The notes: generated by a model not told the origin, from the sequence alone. A DNA stretch of 64,000 nt from Fasciolopsis buskii (GCA_008360955.1 LUCM01008726.1:251590-315589), one strand, 5' to 3'; shown: positions 25,386-37,140, counted from the stretch's first letter. A program made the numbers and translations.

Positions 25386-26984
25386 CTGGATGTGAAATAG
25401 CGAATAGTAATAGCTTCCGACAGTGTGGGTGTAAATATGTTGATGTGGGATGGCTGCCACTTGGCACGCACCTCGGAAGCTGATTCTACAGTGACTTCGT
25501 AGCGTGTCTGCTAAATGCCCTCAAATATCACCCCCTATTGGATTGCGTTTTTTGCTGTTTTCGTCAATGCGCAGATTGCTACGTAATCCTTTTGGGACAG
25601 TAACTTTGTAGCTCACCCAACTTGAGTTGCTTTGCACACGCCCTGGAATGAGTAGGTCACTATTTATGTGGCCAACCTAGGTCACGAGGCGTCGGCAGAT
25701 TTTCGGATCATCAGAGAACTTAAAGCTACACCGGACATAGTTTTCTTAAATGTTCTACATACCGCACGCGTTAGCTGTCACTGACTAGGTCCCTTTTGGA
25801 CGACAACCCGACAAACAACCTTGTCCTGGAAACATGGTAGCTAAGGTTATAACTGGTCTGTCTCATGATGTCTGCTTTTCCTATGAGCGATTTTAATGTT
25901 ATGCAGATTTTTGTTTCAGAAACTCTCGTAAACGTGGAGAGGCCGGGTACCGGAATGGGTTTCTTTTATCCTGCAGGTAGAAAACTAGAAGTGGCCGTAC
26001 TCTCCTTCCCATATTCTACTTACCTGTACCCTACTTTCAACGACTATACCGGGAAACTGTTAGTGCGCAGTCTATAAAAACACCAATTATTCTTTTCCAC
26101 CTCTGGGGTGAAGTGACACAAGCGGTGTTTCTAGTTGTATATTTGTTTCGTGATTTTTCCTCCGGAATATTCGTTCACATTGCAGAATACTTGGTCATAG
26201 TAGCGTGGATATAAATCCATGCATTCAGTTTCCTATTGTGATGTGGTATTCTCAGAAAGTTTGCCTTGCTTTTCCGCCAAAAAGGGCCTGATGATTAACC
26301 CTAGATGGAAACATCTATTTGCGATTTGGTCTCCCATTAAATGAACATCAAATTTATATGTGTGTAGGATTTTTCCTCGGTCGCGCTGTGGGATATTTAG
26401 TAGTAGTTGACTGGTTTCTATCTTACCATTCTAAAGCCAGCCCTCTCTGAGATGCTTACGTTATTCAATAATAATTTCACATCCAGAGTAAACATTTGGC
26501 TGATTTTGGTATTTACGTGGTTGACGTTTTCCACGAATTCGTAGAAATATCTGATACCGTACTCAGCAAATAATACTCAAGAGTTCCAACTTCCCTAAGA
26601 CCTACTTGATCAATTTGTGATTGGACGAGTTAACCGTGGAAAGAATTGGCCTTAGGATAGGCGCATTTTTCCAATCTCAGAATATCCACCTAACTATCAA
26701 ATGGTGAATTCACGTAGTTTTGTCGTATCTAAAGTCAGCTGGTCTAAATTACTGCAGCGTTTCATGATCTTTGGTAATCTCACAACTTTCCTCTCTCTTT
26801 ATTCAAGCTCTTTCGACTTTTCTCCGGATCCTGTGTAAATATTGCTGCATAGGAAGGGAGCTGAGATATTTTCTCGTGCAAGAAACGTTTTACCATGATT
26901 GCAGCCCAGATTTGCTACCGGTGCTGCTCATTACAGTATCTTTTCCCAAATGATTCGTCCTACAATGTCGAAACTCAGTCTGTC
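25386..26984. other. No confident gene
   Basis: A 57-nt segment at 25920-25976 is bracketed by TTTTTGTTTCAG and CCTGCAG|GTAGAA (open in two frames), but nothing else supports it. The rest shows no recognised element. Confidence 0.4.
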
Positions 26985-27270
26985 ATGGAAAATCATGGAA
27001 GCACTGTACAGCTGTTTCATCCTTATTAGGAATCATCGGCAGTGAATATCCATCGCGTCGGAAATGGAATGCAAACCAGAGGCGACCGACTGCAAGTCAA
27101 ATGCCTTATCCATTACGCTAGCCGGGCTGATCCTCAAAAGCTCATCGAACACCAGCACCACATGATATAACACCCATATCTGCGACTGGACTTTGCACAC
27201 CACAAACCATTTGCTTAGCAGAGCGAAGTTCGTCCTCACACGAGAGTCGTCCAACCGATGCGTAACTGGT
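26985..27270 (-). repeat. SINE-like repeat, family B (Arg-tRNA-like head, copy 1)
   Basis: The minus strand has TAGCGTAATGGATAAGGC followed by TTTGACTTGCAGTCGG and a B-box-like GGTTTGCATTCC, very close in layout to the D arm, anticodon arm and T arm of a tRNA-Arg. It is preceded by a ~110-base unit (GTGTGCAAAGTCCAGTCGCA onward) and followed by a tail with CACTGCCGATGATTCC and GAAACAGCTGTACAGTGC. Copies at 36505-36740 and 36908-37140 share the same blocks. Confidence 0.7.
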
Positions 27271-27679
27271 CTCTGGTCTGCAAGACCAATTAATAGACAA
27301 GGGGTTGAACCATGCGGCGTTGATGTTTGATGAATCGTTCAGATTCGGTCCAGTTAACGTAATGGCTAAGGAGTTCGACTCCACTGTTCGCGTCGCAGTT
27401 TGGGCGTGGTTGATACGCATTGCTGACGATCCCCAACAAAGGTGAAATAGCTGTGCACTTCTTTCATGTATTTCAGTGGCATTTTGGATGTTGATCCTGC
27501 ATGATGACTTATCCGGAAAATCAAGTCAACTCTCCTACAACTGAGCGTTAATACAATGTGCTCAAGTTGATGCATCGATTCTATTCCATCTGTAGAATTT
27601 TTTTGATTTACTGGCTTATTTCTATTTGGGGTATATTTGCACTATTGGCGGAAAATAGTTCAAGAGAACAGCTTCCTAC

Positions 27680-27774
27680 CAATCGAACTAGTTTGACAGA
27701 TTGGGAAATAAATTCCCCGTCTGAGATGACTAGTTTTCCAGCTGAACTGAGCATTCGAATCAACTCAGTTTGCG
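27680..27774 (-). CDS. Candidate internal exon, unknown protein
   Basis: An acceptor (TTTTGTTGCCTACAG) and donor (TTG|GTAGGA) bound 95 bases. The open frame reads QTELIRMLSSAGKLVISDGE and ends VKLVRL, after two leading bases. Its phases fit the upstream candidate 29197-29361 and the downstream candidate 25167-25385. A plus-strand frame overlaps but looks less protein-like. Confidence 0.33.
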
Positions 27775-28399
27775 CTGTAGGCAACAAAATCCCACACCGA
27801 GCTACAGGGCGTCCGTGAGAAATTTTCCACATATTGCTCAATTTACCTAGCAAAACCAGATTGTTGCTCTATTGTCATCGAACCGTTTTGAGGTAGTGCC
27901 GTGCTTTGTTAATATCAGGTGTCTGTAATCGACTACATGCAATTCAGGAATTTATCACTTTATTCTTGTGTCGGGCGTACCACCACGGCTGAAAATTTTA
28001 TCCGCCGTCATGAAGTTTTGCTCATGCCACGGATGTAAATGGATCACCTATTACGTTTTTAGGATCAAGTCAATAAACACTGGACCACTTCCATGTATGT
28101 CACTGGTCGCATAATCTTGGGTTCTTTGTTTATGATCTATTAGCGGTTCCTGGCCAAGATCAATTGAGTGACTGTACTACCAATTTTTAGAGGATAAAAA
28201 GTAAATTGTGAACTGCCAAATGATTTTGTTTGGTTGTTTTCGACTAGTTCGGTGAGACTCTGAAAACTACTCTGAATGCGTCCTATTTCCTTGTTTGTCC
28301 TTTAGTGGTCGGATGTGAACTAAGAGCACTTGTTATAGCTTTTTGATTCCACTGTTCAGACAGCCCGGTTTGTGTTTAGTGACCGGCTGAGATAACTGT

Positions 28400-29196
28400 T
28401 TTGTTGCTAGACCAGTGTAGCTTGTTGAACGTAAGCAAAAGAAACAATGCCTGATATTCCCTCTTCGGAGTTTAAAGAGGTTGCTGATCGGCTGAAGAAG
28501 TTTGCACTAGATTGAGTGAATTGAATTATCTGCACTTTTTCCTAGGGCATTTGATAAACTCACGGCCAATCCAAAACTGACCTGCATTCACATGGTTGAT
28601 ATTTTGTTATAACAAATGTCCGAGTTGCGCTTTGGGTGGTTGGAACGTCTTTGAGATAGTTTTGGGCAGCTGTGTACACCGGATTCGGCTGATATCGACC
28701 AGTATTGTCGCGAAAGTCGTTGTTCACAATCACTCCGATAATCGATCAATCGGGTCTGAAAATTGTCTAAAATTAATAGAACTGTGGGGTTTTAAATTAA
28801 ATAAGCCTTCGTAAAGTTTAAGCTGTGTTAGAAACAACGCAGTACCCGACTTTTCTCATCGTTCGCGGAAATGGACACCGCTGGTCGAAATCAAGCTGGA
28901 GATCTTGCCAGCGTTGTTACGGCTGAGCTATCCAATTTACGGCTCTCAAACACCAATTATGTGGGCAAAAATCCAGAGCTATGCAACCATTATGTTAACG
29001 ACACAAAAGCCAACCGCACTAGGGCCACTGGGTCATGACAGCTCAGTGGCAAATCAAATACACAGTGAGCTATAGAACAACAGTCTGTTTCCGGTTTTAG
29101 GTATCCATTCGTGGGTACGAAGTGTTTGCGCGGCTCTTAGTACCACTAAACTTCTCAAAATACACATTTTTTATACAGTTATAAAAAGCGATCTAC
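28400..29196. other. No confident gene
   Basis: Two ATG-started short frames (28447-28515, beginning MPDIPSSEFKEVADRLKKF; and 28871-29038) look mildly coding but have no clear splice support. Confidence 0.35.
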
Positions 29197-29361
29197 CATT
29201 TTTGTTGACCAAGTCATAACAGACCATTCTCAAAAGAATCTCGCAGCTGTCTATCCAATCGGCCCCACTCGTCCTAGGAACAAAAATTTCTCCGGTTCTA
29301 CCCCACCTAAATGAACAAGACCAATCATGTAGTCTCATGTCGGTCAGCGTCTGTTCCAACT
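29197..29361 (-). CDS. Candidate internal exon, unknown protein
   Basis: The open frame begins after two bases with LEQTLTDMRLHDWSCSFRWG and continues through FVPRTSGADWIDSCEILLRM to a donor ATG|GTAGAT. The acceptor (GATTTGATTATTAG) is weaker. It starts by completing a one-base overhang and ends with a one-base overhang, which matches both neighbours in the minus-strand chain (31616-31694 and 27680-27774). No family recognised. Confidence 0.3.
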
Positions 29362-30400
29362 CTAATAATCAAATCCAAGGCGTGATATATGGTAAATAAG
29401 ATCAGAATTACCCAACGGGTACCACCGTGTTCATTTGGTTTCATAAGCCTACGGTAGTCCATGTTTCTGGCAACGATTCAACTAGCCATCTAATGGGTAA
29501 CTAAATCCAGATAGCTTTCAACCCTGTCTGTGTACACCCATTTGGATCTCCATCTCTGATCCTCATTTTTCTAGATTCCAGTTGTGATTCATTTAGCAGA
29601 TTCCCGACAGGCTTACCAACATGTCCCGGTTTCCGGACGGCAGTTTACTTAAAGTAAAGCCTGGGAACTAAGCGACTTGGATTTTCTTTATCCTGGCTAA
29701 ACCTATTCGCTAACACGACAAATGGTCGCAAAAGTCCCCTTCAGTGTTCGCTGGTATCCCATCCCGACGAGTTTTGGGAGGTGAGTCAGGGTGGTCCGTT
29801 CATGATACAAAAACTTCATTCAAAGTATTCAGCTGGGTAGATAGATAAGTGCGATTCCTGAAGGGAAATGGGTGGAGTCATCTGACCGAATCGTTGTAGA
29901 TATTTGGTGCGATCAGTCTCAGTCATGCATTTGAAACCTTCTTCTTCTCTCAAAACAGGTGCTCGCTATTTCGCCAACCTTTTACATACATTCACCACCT
30001 TCTCGAGTAGATTGATCTCCCAGAGCGAACGCAATTTCCGCTTTCTTGGCTTTATGAAACCGAACTGAAATAAAGCGCAATGGGGGACATGAATATTCAT
30101 TAAATTCTGATTTGCACAATACTGTATTTAAGGCAGATCGGGATGTCCATTTTTTCCGGGTTTTGATTCGTTTCAGTCTCTGTTTCCGGTAGATTGCAGC
30201 AGATTACCATAAGGGAAGTGTTGCAGATAGGCGCGCAGCAAAATCAGCCCAAATCGTACCAGTTAACGGAGGCAAGTAACCGAATTTAACCTGTGAGTAT
30301 GCAATTTTCGCCACCATTTTTCATTGGCTGACATGTGCTATTTATTCACCATTATGTTTTTTGCGCGACAACGTCTAACAACACACCGTTGCCTGTCCAG
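29362..30400. other. No gene seen
   Basis: No exon, RNA gene or mobile element recognised. Confidence 0.4.
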
Positions 30401-30517
30401 GCTAGAACAATTGTGCGTGACAATAAATCATGGGCATTTGTCGAATGGCTTTTTAAGCTCATACTTCGTAAATCAGAAAGAGAGCGCGGCTCAGAATTGA
30501 TTTACCAAAATGGAAAT
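30401..30517 (+). CDS. Candidate internal exon, unknown protein
   Basis: An acceptor (CCGTTGCCTGTCCAG) opens a phase-0 frame reading ARTIVRDNKSWAFVEWLFKL and then ILRKSERERGSELIYQNGN up to a possible donor AAT|GTATTG. Length 117 is divisible by three. The phase would allow joining to 34991-35179. The donor is weak and the product unknown. Confidence 0.28.
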
Positions 30518-31558
30518 GTATTGTTCAAAAAAGTCTGAACTGGTTGTGTGGCCAGGACAATATCATTGACTAAGCAATGACCAGCAGAAATCCAGCAAAC
30601 TGGCAGATCTGCCCAGTTTGATCACGCAGTTTACCCTAGAATAGAATTGACAAAAAACCAAAACCCTGGCCGTTATTACGGAAATAGCCAAAAGTTTTCT
30701 TAAAAGCAAATCATGAAAATTGGTTACGTGAAAGGTTAGGGGAAAAATTGTGCAATTTCTCAAAATGATTGCTCTACGGTTCTGCTGAAATTCAGTGCTA
30801 TGTACATTTATTCCGAATCAAAGTGTATGTGGGTGCATGCTCAGATAGGGATGGTTAAGTCTATGGACTCTCAGGAAGGTGAAATTTTGTGACAACTACC
30901 GGTCAATCTAAAAAATTTTATATTAACTAAAAAATTCCACGGAACATTTATGAAAGTCGAGACCTTAATTGCCAAAATGAGCACGCTGTCATTTTGGCAG
31001 ATTTACACGCCCAAGCATTCTTCGTTTGTTTATTTATTGAATCTTCATTGGTTTGTTTAGTAGGCGAAGTTTCATTCACAATAGTAATTGAATGCCAATA
31101 CCATTGACTATGCATGCTTAACCCATTAGCCCAACCAGTCACTAATTCTTTATTTATTCGTTTATCTCTCTTACTCTGACTCCTCTTTTTGTACCATTAA
31201 TACACAGATGTGCTGTTCGTCCGTTTTAACATACTTTCCCAAAACTTAGCCCAATAAAAACCGTAAAAATGCATCATTTACATGTCTGGACGAGACATCA
31301 GTTCAGACAAAATGTCATGCCTGTCGGACAGTACATGAGGTAGAAGAACAACCGAATATTTGTGCATAATCGATTGGAAAGAAATCGATATCTGGGTTCG
31401 GTCGATGAATCGCATGGAGAAAAAGGAGTTTGGGAATGCGAAAGACATCAAAAGTCAGAATAGACGTTTTTTGCAAATACGGTGGAGGGCTCCTGAGGGA
31501 CTACTACGCAAGCTTTGCCAGACGCCACGTAGGGCTATAAAAATAAAGTTTGTGGCAA

Positions 31559-31577
31559 TTATATATATATATATATC
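31559..31577. repeat. TA dinucleotide microsatellite
   Basis: Alternating TA of about 19 bases. Confidence 0.85.
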
Positions 31578-31615
31578 TGAGTAAAGAGTGAAATCCTTTT
31601 TATAAAAATACAAAC

Positions 31616-31694
31616 CGAATCGAGGCACTGTGATTGTGTGGTCCTTTTGTGACGGATTCAACAAATCATATTCTGCAGGCAGATGCCGAGCTGA
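31616..31694 (-). CDS. Candidate internal exon, unknown protein
   Basis: An acceptor (GCCTTCCGTTACAG) and a donor (TTCG|GTTTGT) enclose 79 bases with an open phase-0 frame reading SARHLPAEYDLLNPSQKDH and ITVPRF. Its end phase fits the next minus-strand candidate at 29197-29361. Not recognised. Confidence 0.28.
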
Positions 31695-32052
31695 CTGTAA
31701 CGGAAGGCTAATCACGGATTCCAATCCTTTAAAACCCCTTTGCTTCGGTATTATGAGTTATACAGTGAATCAGAATTATGTTCAGGAACCAAGACTAATT
31801 GACAAACCCCTTTGACAAAGCACGGACATGTAATCGGATCAGCTGGAAGCCAAAGAGCAAACACCTAACCAGCCATATACCGTAGTTTGTGGGGACAAAG
31901 AAAATGGTTTGGTTTCTGCGACAGTTTCAAAGTTTGCCAAGGGCAAGGCTCGGAATGAACGTTAAAGAAGAGTCGATGAGTTCCAGAAGCTGAGAGCGAT
32001 CCGCGACTGGGCTGTGACCTGAACAGACATATAAATTGTGTGAGTATGACAC

Positions 32053-32209
32053 TTAAGAGACAGGCGTTTTGGTCGGCCAGAAGCCATTTTATCATCCTTG
32101 CTTGATTAAGCCGGGCGGGATCTGAATTGGAAACGAGACATCGATCGAATTTGCTGGAGTTCGCGATCTCGATAACCAGGTTAAAAAACACTGATAAAAC
32201 GTCATTCGG
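32053..32209 (-). CDS. Candidate exon, helical protein segment
   Basis: A strong acceptor (CCGTCTTTCTTCATGCAG) opens a phase-0 frame reading PNDVLSVFFNLVIEIANSSK, then FDRCLVSNSDPARLNQARMI and KWLLADQNACLL, among the most protein-like stretches in the region and apparently helical. The end is uncertain: the donor used here (TTAA|GTGTCA) is mediocre and leaves one extra base, which does not fit the 31616-31694 exon directly. An extra small exon or a different donor would be needed. Confidence 0.35.
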
Positions 32210-32885
32210 CTGCATGAAGAAAGACGGGACTGACTCATTACTGCTGCATGCGGAGAGTTGCAATGAAGGAATAACACACTGAGGAACATCGTTCTAATAA
32301 GGATATCTGCTTGTTTCAATATACTCCCCTTTTCCATTGATGTACTGGTGCTTCGCAGGTTTCTCAGGACGAGTCTCCTCAAGAGTATGGCATTGTGACT
32401 GAAAAATGATCGTTCATTGAAAATTCCCGTTTATCTGAACATAATGGTTTTCATGCTTTGCTGTCCATATTCAAAATTCTACCACTTGACTGAATTTTCG
32501 TCAACTGTCCGGATCTTAAACTAAATAACCGTAGGGACGAAACTTTAGTGTCCTGTGCTCCAGATCTCCCACCCTAAGTCGTTTCCCCATTCGCCAGTCC
32601 CTAAATGAACTCGGCATCCTTCTATAAAATCGTACCGTTAATTTCTATTTTGCAGGAGGCTGAGGACAAAAATTAATCCAAACAGTTGTGGCCACAACGA
32701 TAGTCTTCAGCTCTGACTGAATGACTGAAGTGACTCATTATGGGAAACGGTCCATCACAAGTGTGGGTTCCCAGAAGAAGTAATATTTATGCTCGTTGTA
32801 TCCTGATGAACTGTCAGACAGGCAGCTGAGAGGGCCCAGTGAAAGCCGCTTCTCATAAATTACCATGCACATTAGGCGTCAAAAT

Positions 32886-32960
32886 GCACTTGCATCCGGA
32901 TGTTGTGTGACGGCTTGCGATCATCCATGACCCAGAGACTAAGACAGGATGATTTTTCTC
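32886..32960 (+). repeat. Short dispersed repeat (pair with 63925-64000)
   Basis: Shares TGACGGCTTGCG, CATCCATG and a following TTCTCAA block with the right edge of the window, with divergence. Class unknown. Confidence 0.4.
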
Positions 32961-33189
32961 AAGATGAAGGTTTAATCATGACGGGAGGGTCGAGGGTAGA
33001 GGTGCCACACATCTTCGCTCGATAAAAATGCTTTTCATTTGCTTAAAATAATAAGTTGATTTGATGGCCATAACAGCGCTGTCTAATGACTTTCACCGGG
33101 TAGGCACCCCATAAAAGTTCGTGAACATTGTTCTCTTATGACTTTGACCGTGTAAGGGTATAAGTTCAACCACTAGTAAGTTCATTCGA

Positions 33190-34110
33190 AACAACTAGCG
33201 ATATTCCACAGGGATATTTTATTTTGCCGTCCCTTTTTAACTTCGTCATCGACGAGATAATTGAAGGTGCTCTACGAGGTCCACAGGATGTATGGGTCGC
33301 AATGCAAGTGGTGAAAAACAAAATGACCTAGACTAAACAGGTGACCTTGAATGCGTTTGAACCTACGGAAATTATGCAACATGTACTCTAGGGACAAGAG
33401 AGTGACATAGCTTCTCTCGGCATGTTTTGCACCTTCAAAGTGTAAACTGTTTGTGCATCGGTGAATAGTTGTTCCGCACTTGAAAATTGATGGAGAGGAA
33501 CGAACGACCACTGGCCGGTTCACTTACCTCGGCATCTAGGTGGCGAAAAGTGGTATCACAGTATTAGCAGTGACCATGCATATATCTGAGGTCTGAGTGA
33601 CGTATGCTGGAATAAAGCACTCGTGGCGTCGAGTTGATATTTCATTGTCGTTAGAAGGTTGTGTGTACCTCGCTGCGTTGCGCTTATTTTTTGTTGTACT
33701 TTTGCAAGATGTGGAGTTTTCTTGCCGAAGATATCCGTCGCTTGGAGATTTTGGACTGTCGTCGTTTGCATAATATCGCGCACATTGGATGAAACGGCCG
33801 AGTGGAGGTTAACACTCGAATATTCGTTACCGGTCCAGAAAATATCCAGCTTGGTGAATTTCATTGGTCGGCTGGCGCATGTGTTGCTTGTGCCATGCGA
33901 ACGTCTACCACCGTTCCCTGCCTTTTGTTATCCTTCACAGCGAAAACACAACGTGGAGTCAACAAACGATGTGATAGAGTGGAACAGCCAAATGTACGGT
34001 GAACTGAGGTTGCGGTCTAAAAGTCCAGCCAGCCTATTGGTTGGAAACATTAGAGGATATAGCAGCAAACCGTGAACAGGGGCCATCGTGATGCCATTTT
34101 TGTCGAATCA
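33190..34110 (+). mobile_element. RTE-clade non-LTR retrotransposon, 3' part (decayed)
   Basis: Conceptual translation across frames shows RTE reverse-transcriptase blocks. Near 33205-33245 is the motif-B region (DIPQGY, then LPSLFNFVIDEI). Near 33510-33530 is FTYLGI, near 33600-33660 HSWRRVDISLSLEGCVY, and near 33820-34060 the C-terminal tail ending WLE(T)L-D-A-NREQ. The catalytic YADD region is eroded. Several frameshifts and stops are present, so it is inactive. The element should encode an APE-type endonuclease plus reverse transcriptase; the endonuclease part is absent here, as in 5'-truncated insertions. Decayed finger/palm traces may extend left to about 33050. Confidence 0.85.
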
Positions 34111-34807
34111 GATAGGTTGAAAAATGTGTATTTGCAAAGTTAGACTGTATTTCGTGTGTTTCTCACTGCGTATTTTTTCTTTTCTCATTCCTTTCCATGT
34201 CCGCCCTGGATACTCATTCTCACTATAGCAAAGCGTAGTTCGGTAAGGGAAAATAAGCGTTCATTGAATCTTTCTGCGCTTTCTAAGGATGTGTGATGAC
34301 GGTGATTCATCCACTCTGCCGTATTGTCGGTCGGTTCTTGATAGAACGAAAGGATCTGGCTAACGGCCCCCGTCATTCTTCCGTTTAGCGACTGGACTCT
34401 CACGCAGTACCTGTTTCCCGTGCTCCATAAGTTAAACACTGTATCGATCACGTGTAGGCGTAAAAGGACTGCGATCATCACTGCTGCAAGTCAAAGCCCT
34501 GCAGTCTCCTGGGTCAAAACTTTGGGTCAAGAGCTCCGTCTATGATCTCCAAAAATACCGTTCTAAAACGTGGGTGACCGCAAAATATCGCTCGCATAAA
34601 TACCTTCAATATTTCTTTCTATTAGAAACCCTCACACCACACCAGTTTTATAAATAACGAAAGCCCACGGAGCACTGTTATTGTTTTTACCACTATCCTA
34701 AAATCGTTACCTTTTTAATAAGCGGGATCAACAATTATCCAGGTGCTCAGTGTCCTTGCGTTGATCGCTTCCCACGTTGATGCTTCTACTTATTGAGGCA
34801 ACATTAC

Positions 34808-34858
34808 CATTTTCTACGAAGCCATGATAAGACGTTTGAGGTCGAAACGTCAAATTCA
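34808..34858 (+). ncRNA. Degenerate hammerhead-ribozyme-like relic
   Basis: The plus strand has CTACGAAG where CTGACGAAG would be expected (one G lost), a loosely paired stem II, then GAAACGTC with the self-complementary minimal stem III and GTC cleavage site. The flanks ATTTT and AAATT could form part of stem I. The lost core base predicts no cleavage. Relic of a ribozyme-bearing repeat is the likely origin. Confidence 0.4.
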
Positions 34859-34990
34859 ACGATAAGGTGCTCATAAAAAGTCTACATTCGTCACCGGCTT
34901 AATCTACGTATCTGTCGTACTGTATGTAGTCATCAATCACGAAGATTTTTATGGTTATGATTCGGTACTCACTCATACTTGTTTTGTCAG

Positions 34991-35179
34991 CTATTGAGGC
35001 GATTAGTTACGCCCATTTTATTGCCCTCCTGTGGGAGTGGCGCACGCGGATCCACACTTGGACTACATCCACGCTTGCATACGGAATATGCTTTACTAGA
35101 AGATCTAAAATATCATGCCAAATGGTCTTTACATCTCTCTAATGAGATCATTTGTTATCAGCAAATCATACCCAACACC
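34991..35179 (+). CDS. Candidate penultimate exon of plus-strand gene (unknown protein)
   Basis: A strong acceptor (TCATACTTGTTTTGTCAG) opens a phase-0 frame of exactly 63 codons to the donor ACC|GTGAAC. It reads LHPRLHTEYALLEDLKYHAK and continues WSLHLSNEIICYQQIIPNT, with protein-like composition and no internal stop. Phase 0 at both ends fits the terminal exon at 35969. Product not recognised. Confidence 0.42.
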
Positions 35180-35968
35180 GTGAACCGTTGTTTATTCAAG
35201 TGCCTTGCGCAGTACTTTAACATGGATTTGTTAGCTATGATCTGCTCGGCTTTCACGATTTCTACTGTTTGGAATGTGTTAGCGATTACAAATCAACCAA
35301 ACCGAATGCTGGTTTCCAAATTATTCGAAATTTTCTAAAATTTAGTTAGGAGAGATGGCCTAGTTTACGCGCCACGCCGCGGTTGTCGCGGATCTTAGCA
35401 GTTGTTGTCTGTGCCGGAAGCTTCTCCATTCAGCCCATTTCTGTCGGATTTTAGGTGGCACCACTTATTTTGCCTGAACTCAGGAACTATATTTAAAAAG
35501 AAACATTTTTCTTCTGTACTAAATAGACTGCATTCTGAATGATACTAACTTGATCAGTAGTAAAGTGAACACGTTTGCCTTTGTCAGAATAGAAGTCCTC
35601 TCCGAAACCTTACTTTGCTGTTTATCTACTATCCCTGTGACATCATGAGCAACCGGAACGTCTAAGGCAGAGGACATCTATATTTAATTCTTAAGAGATC
35701 AAAAATTTAAATCCCAGGCTCCATCATTATGATGTTATTGTGTTAAAAATTGTTCTTCGACATGTAAAAGGGTGCTATAAAGTTTTCTGAAGAACAAAGC
35801 TGATGATAAAGATTGTTGGACTTGATAAATATGGATATGGAGTTGCAGGCAGAACATTGCTGATTTTCCGCAAAGCATTTTTTTTGCTGAAATTCATTTG
35901 AGAATACGATAAAACGTTGAGCGCCTCCGCTCTCTCAAACATTTTTGCATTCTTTCCCTCTTCAACAG

Positions 35969-36115
35969 TTCGGAGCGGAATTAATCAAGCCGGAAAACCC
36001 GGAACGGTTTGACCATATCCATGTGGATGTTCCCGAGGACACTCCAACACAAGTGGATGATTTTCAGAAAAAGCTAATGGAAACCATACCTTTGATTGCT
36101 GTGAAAATCTTCTGA
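35969..36115 (+). CDS. Terminal coding exon of plus-strand gene (unknown protein)
   Basis: An excellent acceptor (CTTTCCCTCTTCAACAG) is followed by a phase-0 frame of 48 residues ending at TGA 36113-36115. The peptide reads FGAELIKPENPERFDHIHVD, VPEDTPTQVDDFQKKL and ends IPLIAVKIF. The other two frames carry early stops. An AATAAA lies at 36419-36424. With the exon at 34991-35179 it implies a 789-base intron. I recognise no family; the Asp/Glu-rich core and hydrophobic C terminus are the only visible traits. Confidence 0.55.
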   Translation, partial: FGAELIKPENPERFDHIHVDVPEDTPTQVDDFQKKLMETIPLIAVKIF

Positions 36116-36418
36116 TCAATCAATGCTTCTGTTTATTTATTTATCTCAAATCGCGCACTGCTTTTTTTCTTCGCTGCTATTATGGTCCTCAGGACCACCA
36201 GCACCTCCATGCTTTCATTTTCTTATTGTTCAAACATTGTCGTTCCGATTCCCAAAAGTGCCTAAACTATTGCATTTCAAACATCAAGCCAACAAATGGA
36301 AAACGGGAAAGCATTTGCACATCCAAATGGGAACACCGTTCATGGGGTTATTAACACAAAAGATTTTGACGTCCTGTTCATTCATTTTTGGTAACAATGT
36401 ATAAACGAAAAAAGTGAA

Positions 36419-36424
36419 ATAAAT
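36419..36424 (+). terminator. Poly(A) signal AATAAA
   Basis: Canonical hexamer 304 bases beyond the stop codon of the plus-strand terminal exon. Confidence 0.45.
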
Positions 36425-36504
36425 AGATAGCCCTGACCGTCAGATTCTTATTATACTCTGCATGATATTTTACAGTTTTTGGTAATAAGAAACTTAATGC
36501 GACT

Positions 36505-36740
36505 TCTCAGCCTCAACATCTAAGTAACCACCAAAAACAAAAGAAGGAATGTACAGTTGTTTGTGCCTTGTTAGATACCACCAGCAGTCCGCATCCACTG
36601 TTACCGAAATGGGACGAGAACCCAGGAAGAATAATTGAGTCGAATGCCGGGCTGATTCTCAAAGGTTCAGCAAACATAATCATATTGCTCTCATAGCCGT
36701 GACTGGATTTCGCACACCACATACCTTCACGCATCGGATG
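36505..36740 (-). repeat. SINE-like repeat, family B (copy 2)
   Basis: Minus-strand blocks match copy 1: a GTGTGCGAAATCCAGTC-like start, GAATCAGCCCGGC, a B-box-like GGGTTCTCGTCCC, and GGATGCGGACTGC. The A-box region has been lost. Confidence 0.65.
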
Positions 36741-36907
36741 AATGACTCCCAGAAGAGGGAAAATGTCTTTGCAAGAAGCGAAAACAATATAAACAAATTT
36801 ACAAAGCTTTTGTACTTGATAGTTTGGAGTAGTAAATGATCAAATGTGATTTTTCCAACGATTTATCATTGTCTTCTTCCGATGGGAGTCATATGCTCAG
36901 AGCCAGC

Positions 36908-37140
36908 ATCCTGTGGATGTGCAAATCAATAACGGACTGGTGCTATGCTTTTGGGTGAGTCTCATAAGATGGTTGAATGCCCTCTCAGTAGTGCAATGGC
37001 TGAGGAGTTTGTCCCTAGTTCACATCCCATTTCCGAAGAGGTGGGCATGCACTGCTTTTGATTCCTACTAGGGCTGAACCAGCTAAACAATGCTTCCACG
37101 GTTTCCAGCGGAAAGACGAATGCCAGCAAGTTGTGATGAT
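36908..37140 (+). repeat. SINE-like repeat, family B (copy 3)
   Basis: Plus-strand blocks: GATGTGCAAATC, AGTAGTGCAATGGCTGAGG (A-box region), CTAGTTCACATCCCATTTCC (B-box region), then GATTCCTACTAGGGCTGAAC and AACAATGCTTCC in the tail. Divergent head-to-head with copy 2, separated by about 170 bases. Confidence 0.65.

Noticed and set aside
26027..26073. Minus-strand segment with good acceptor and GTAAGT donor
   Set aside because: All three frames contain stops, so it is at most untranslated sequence.
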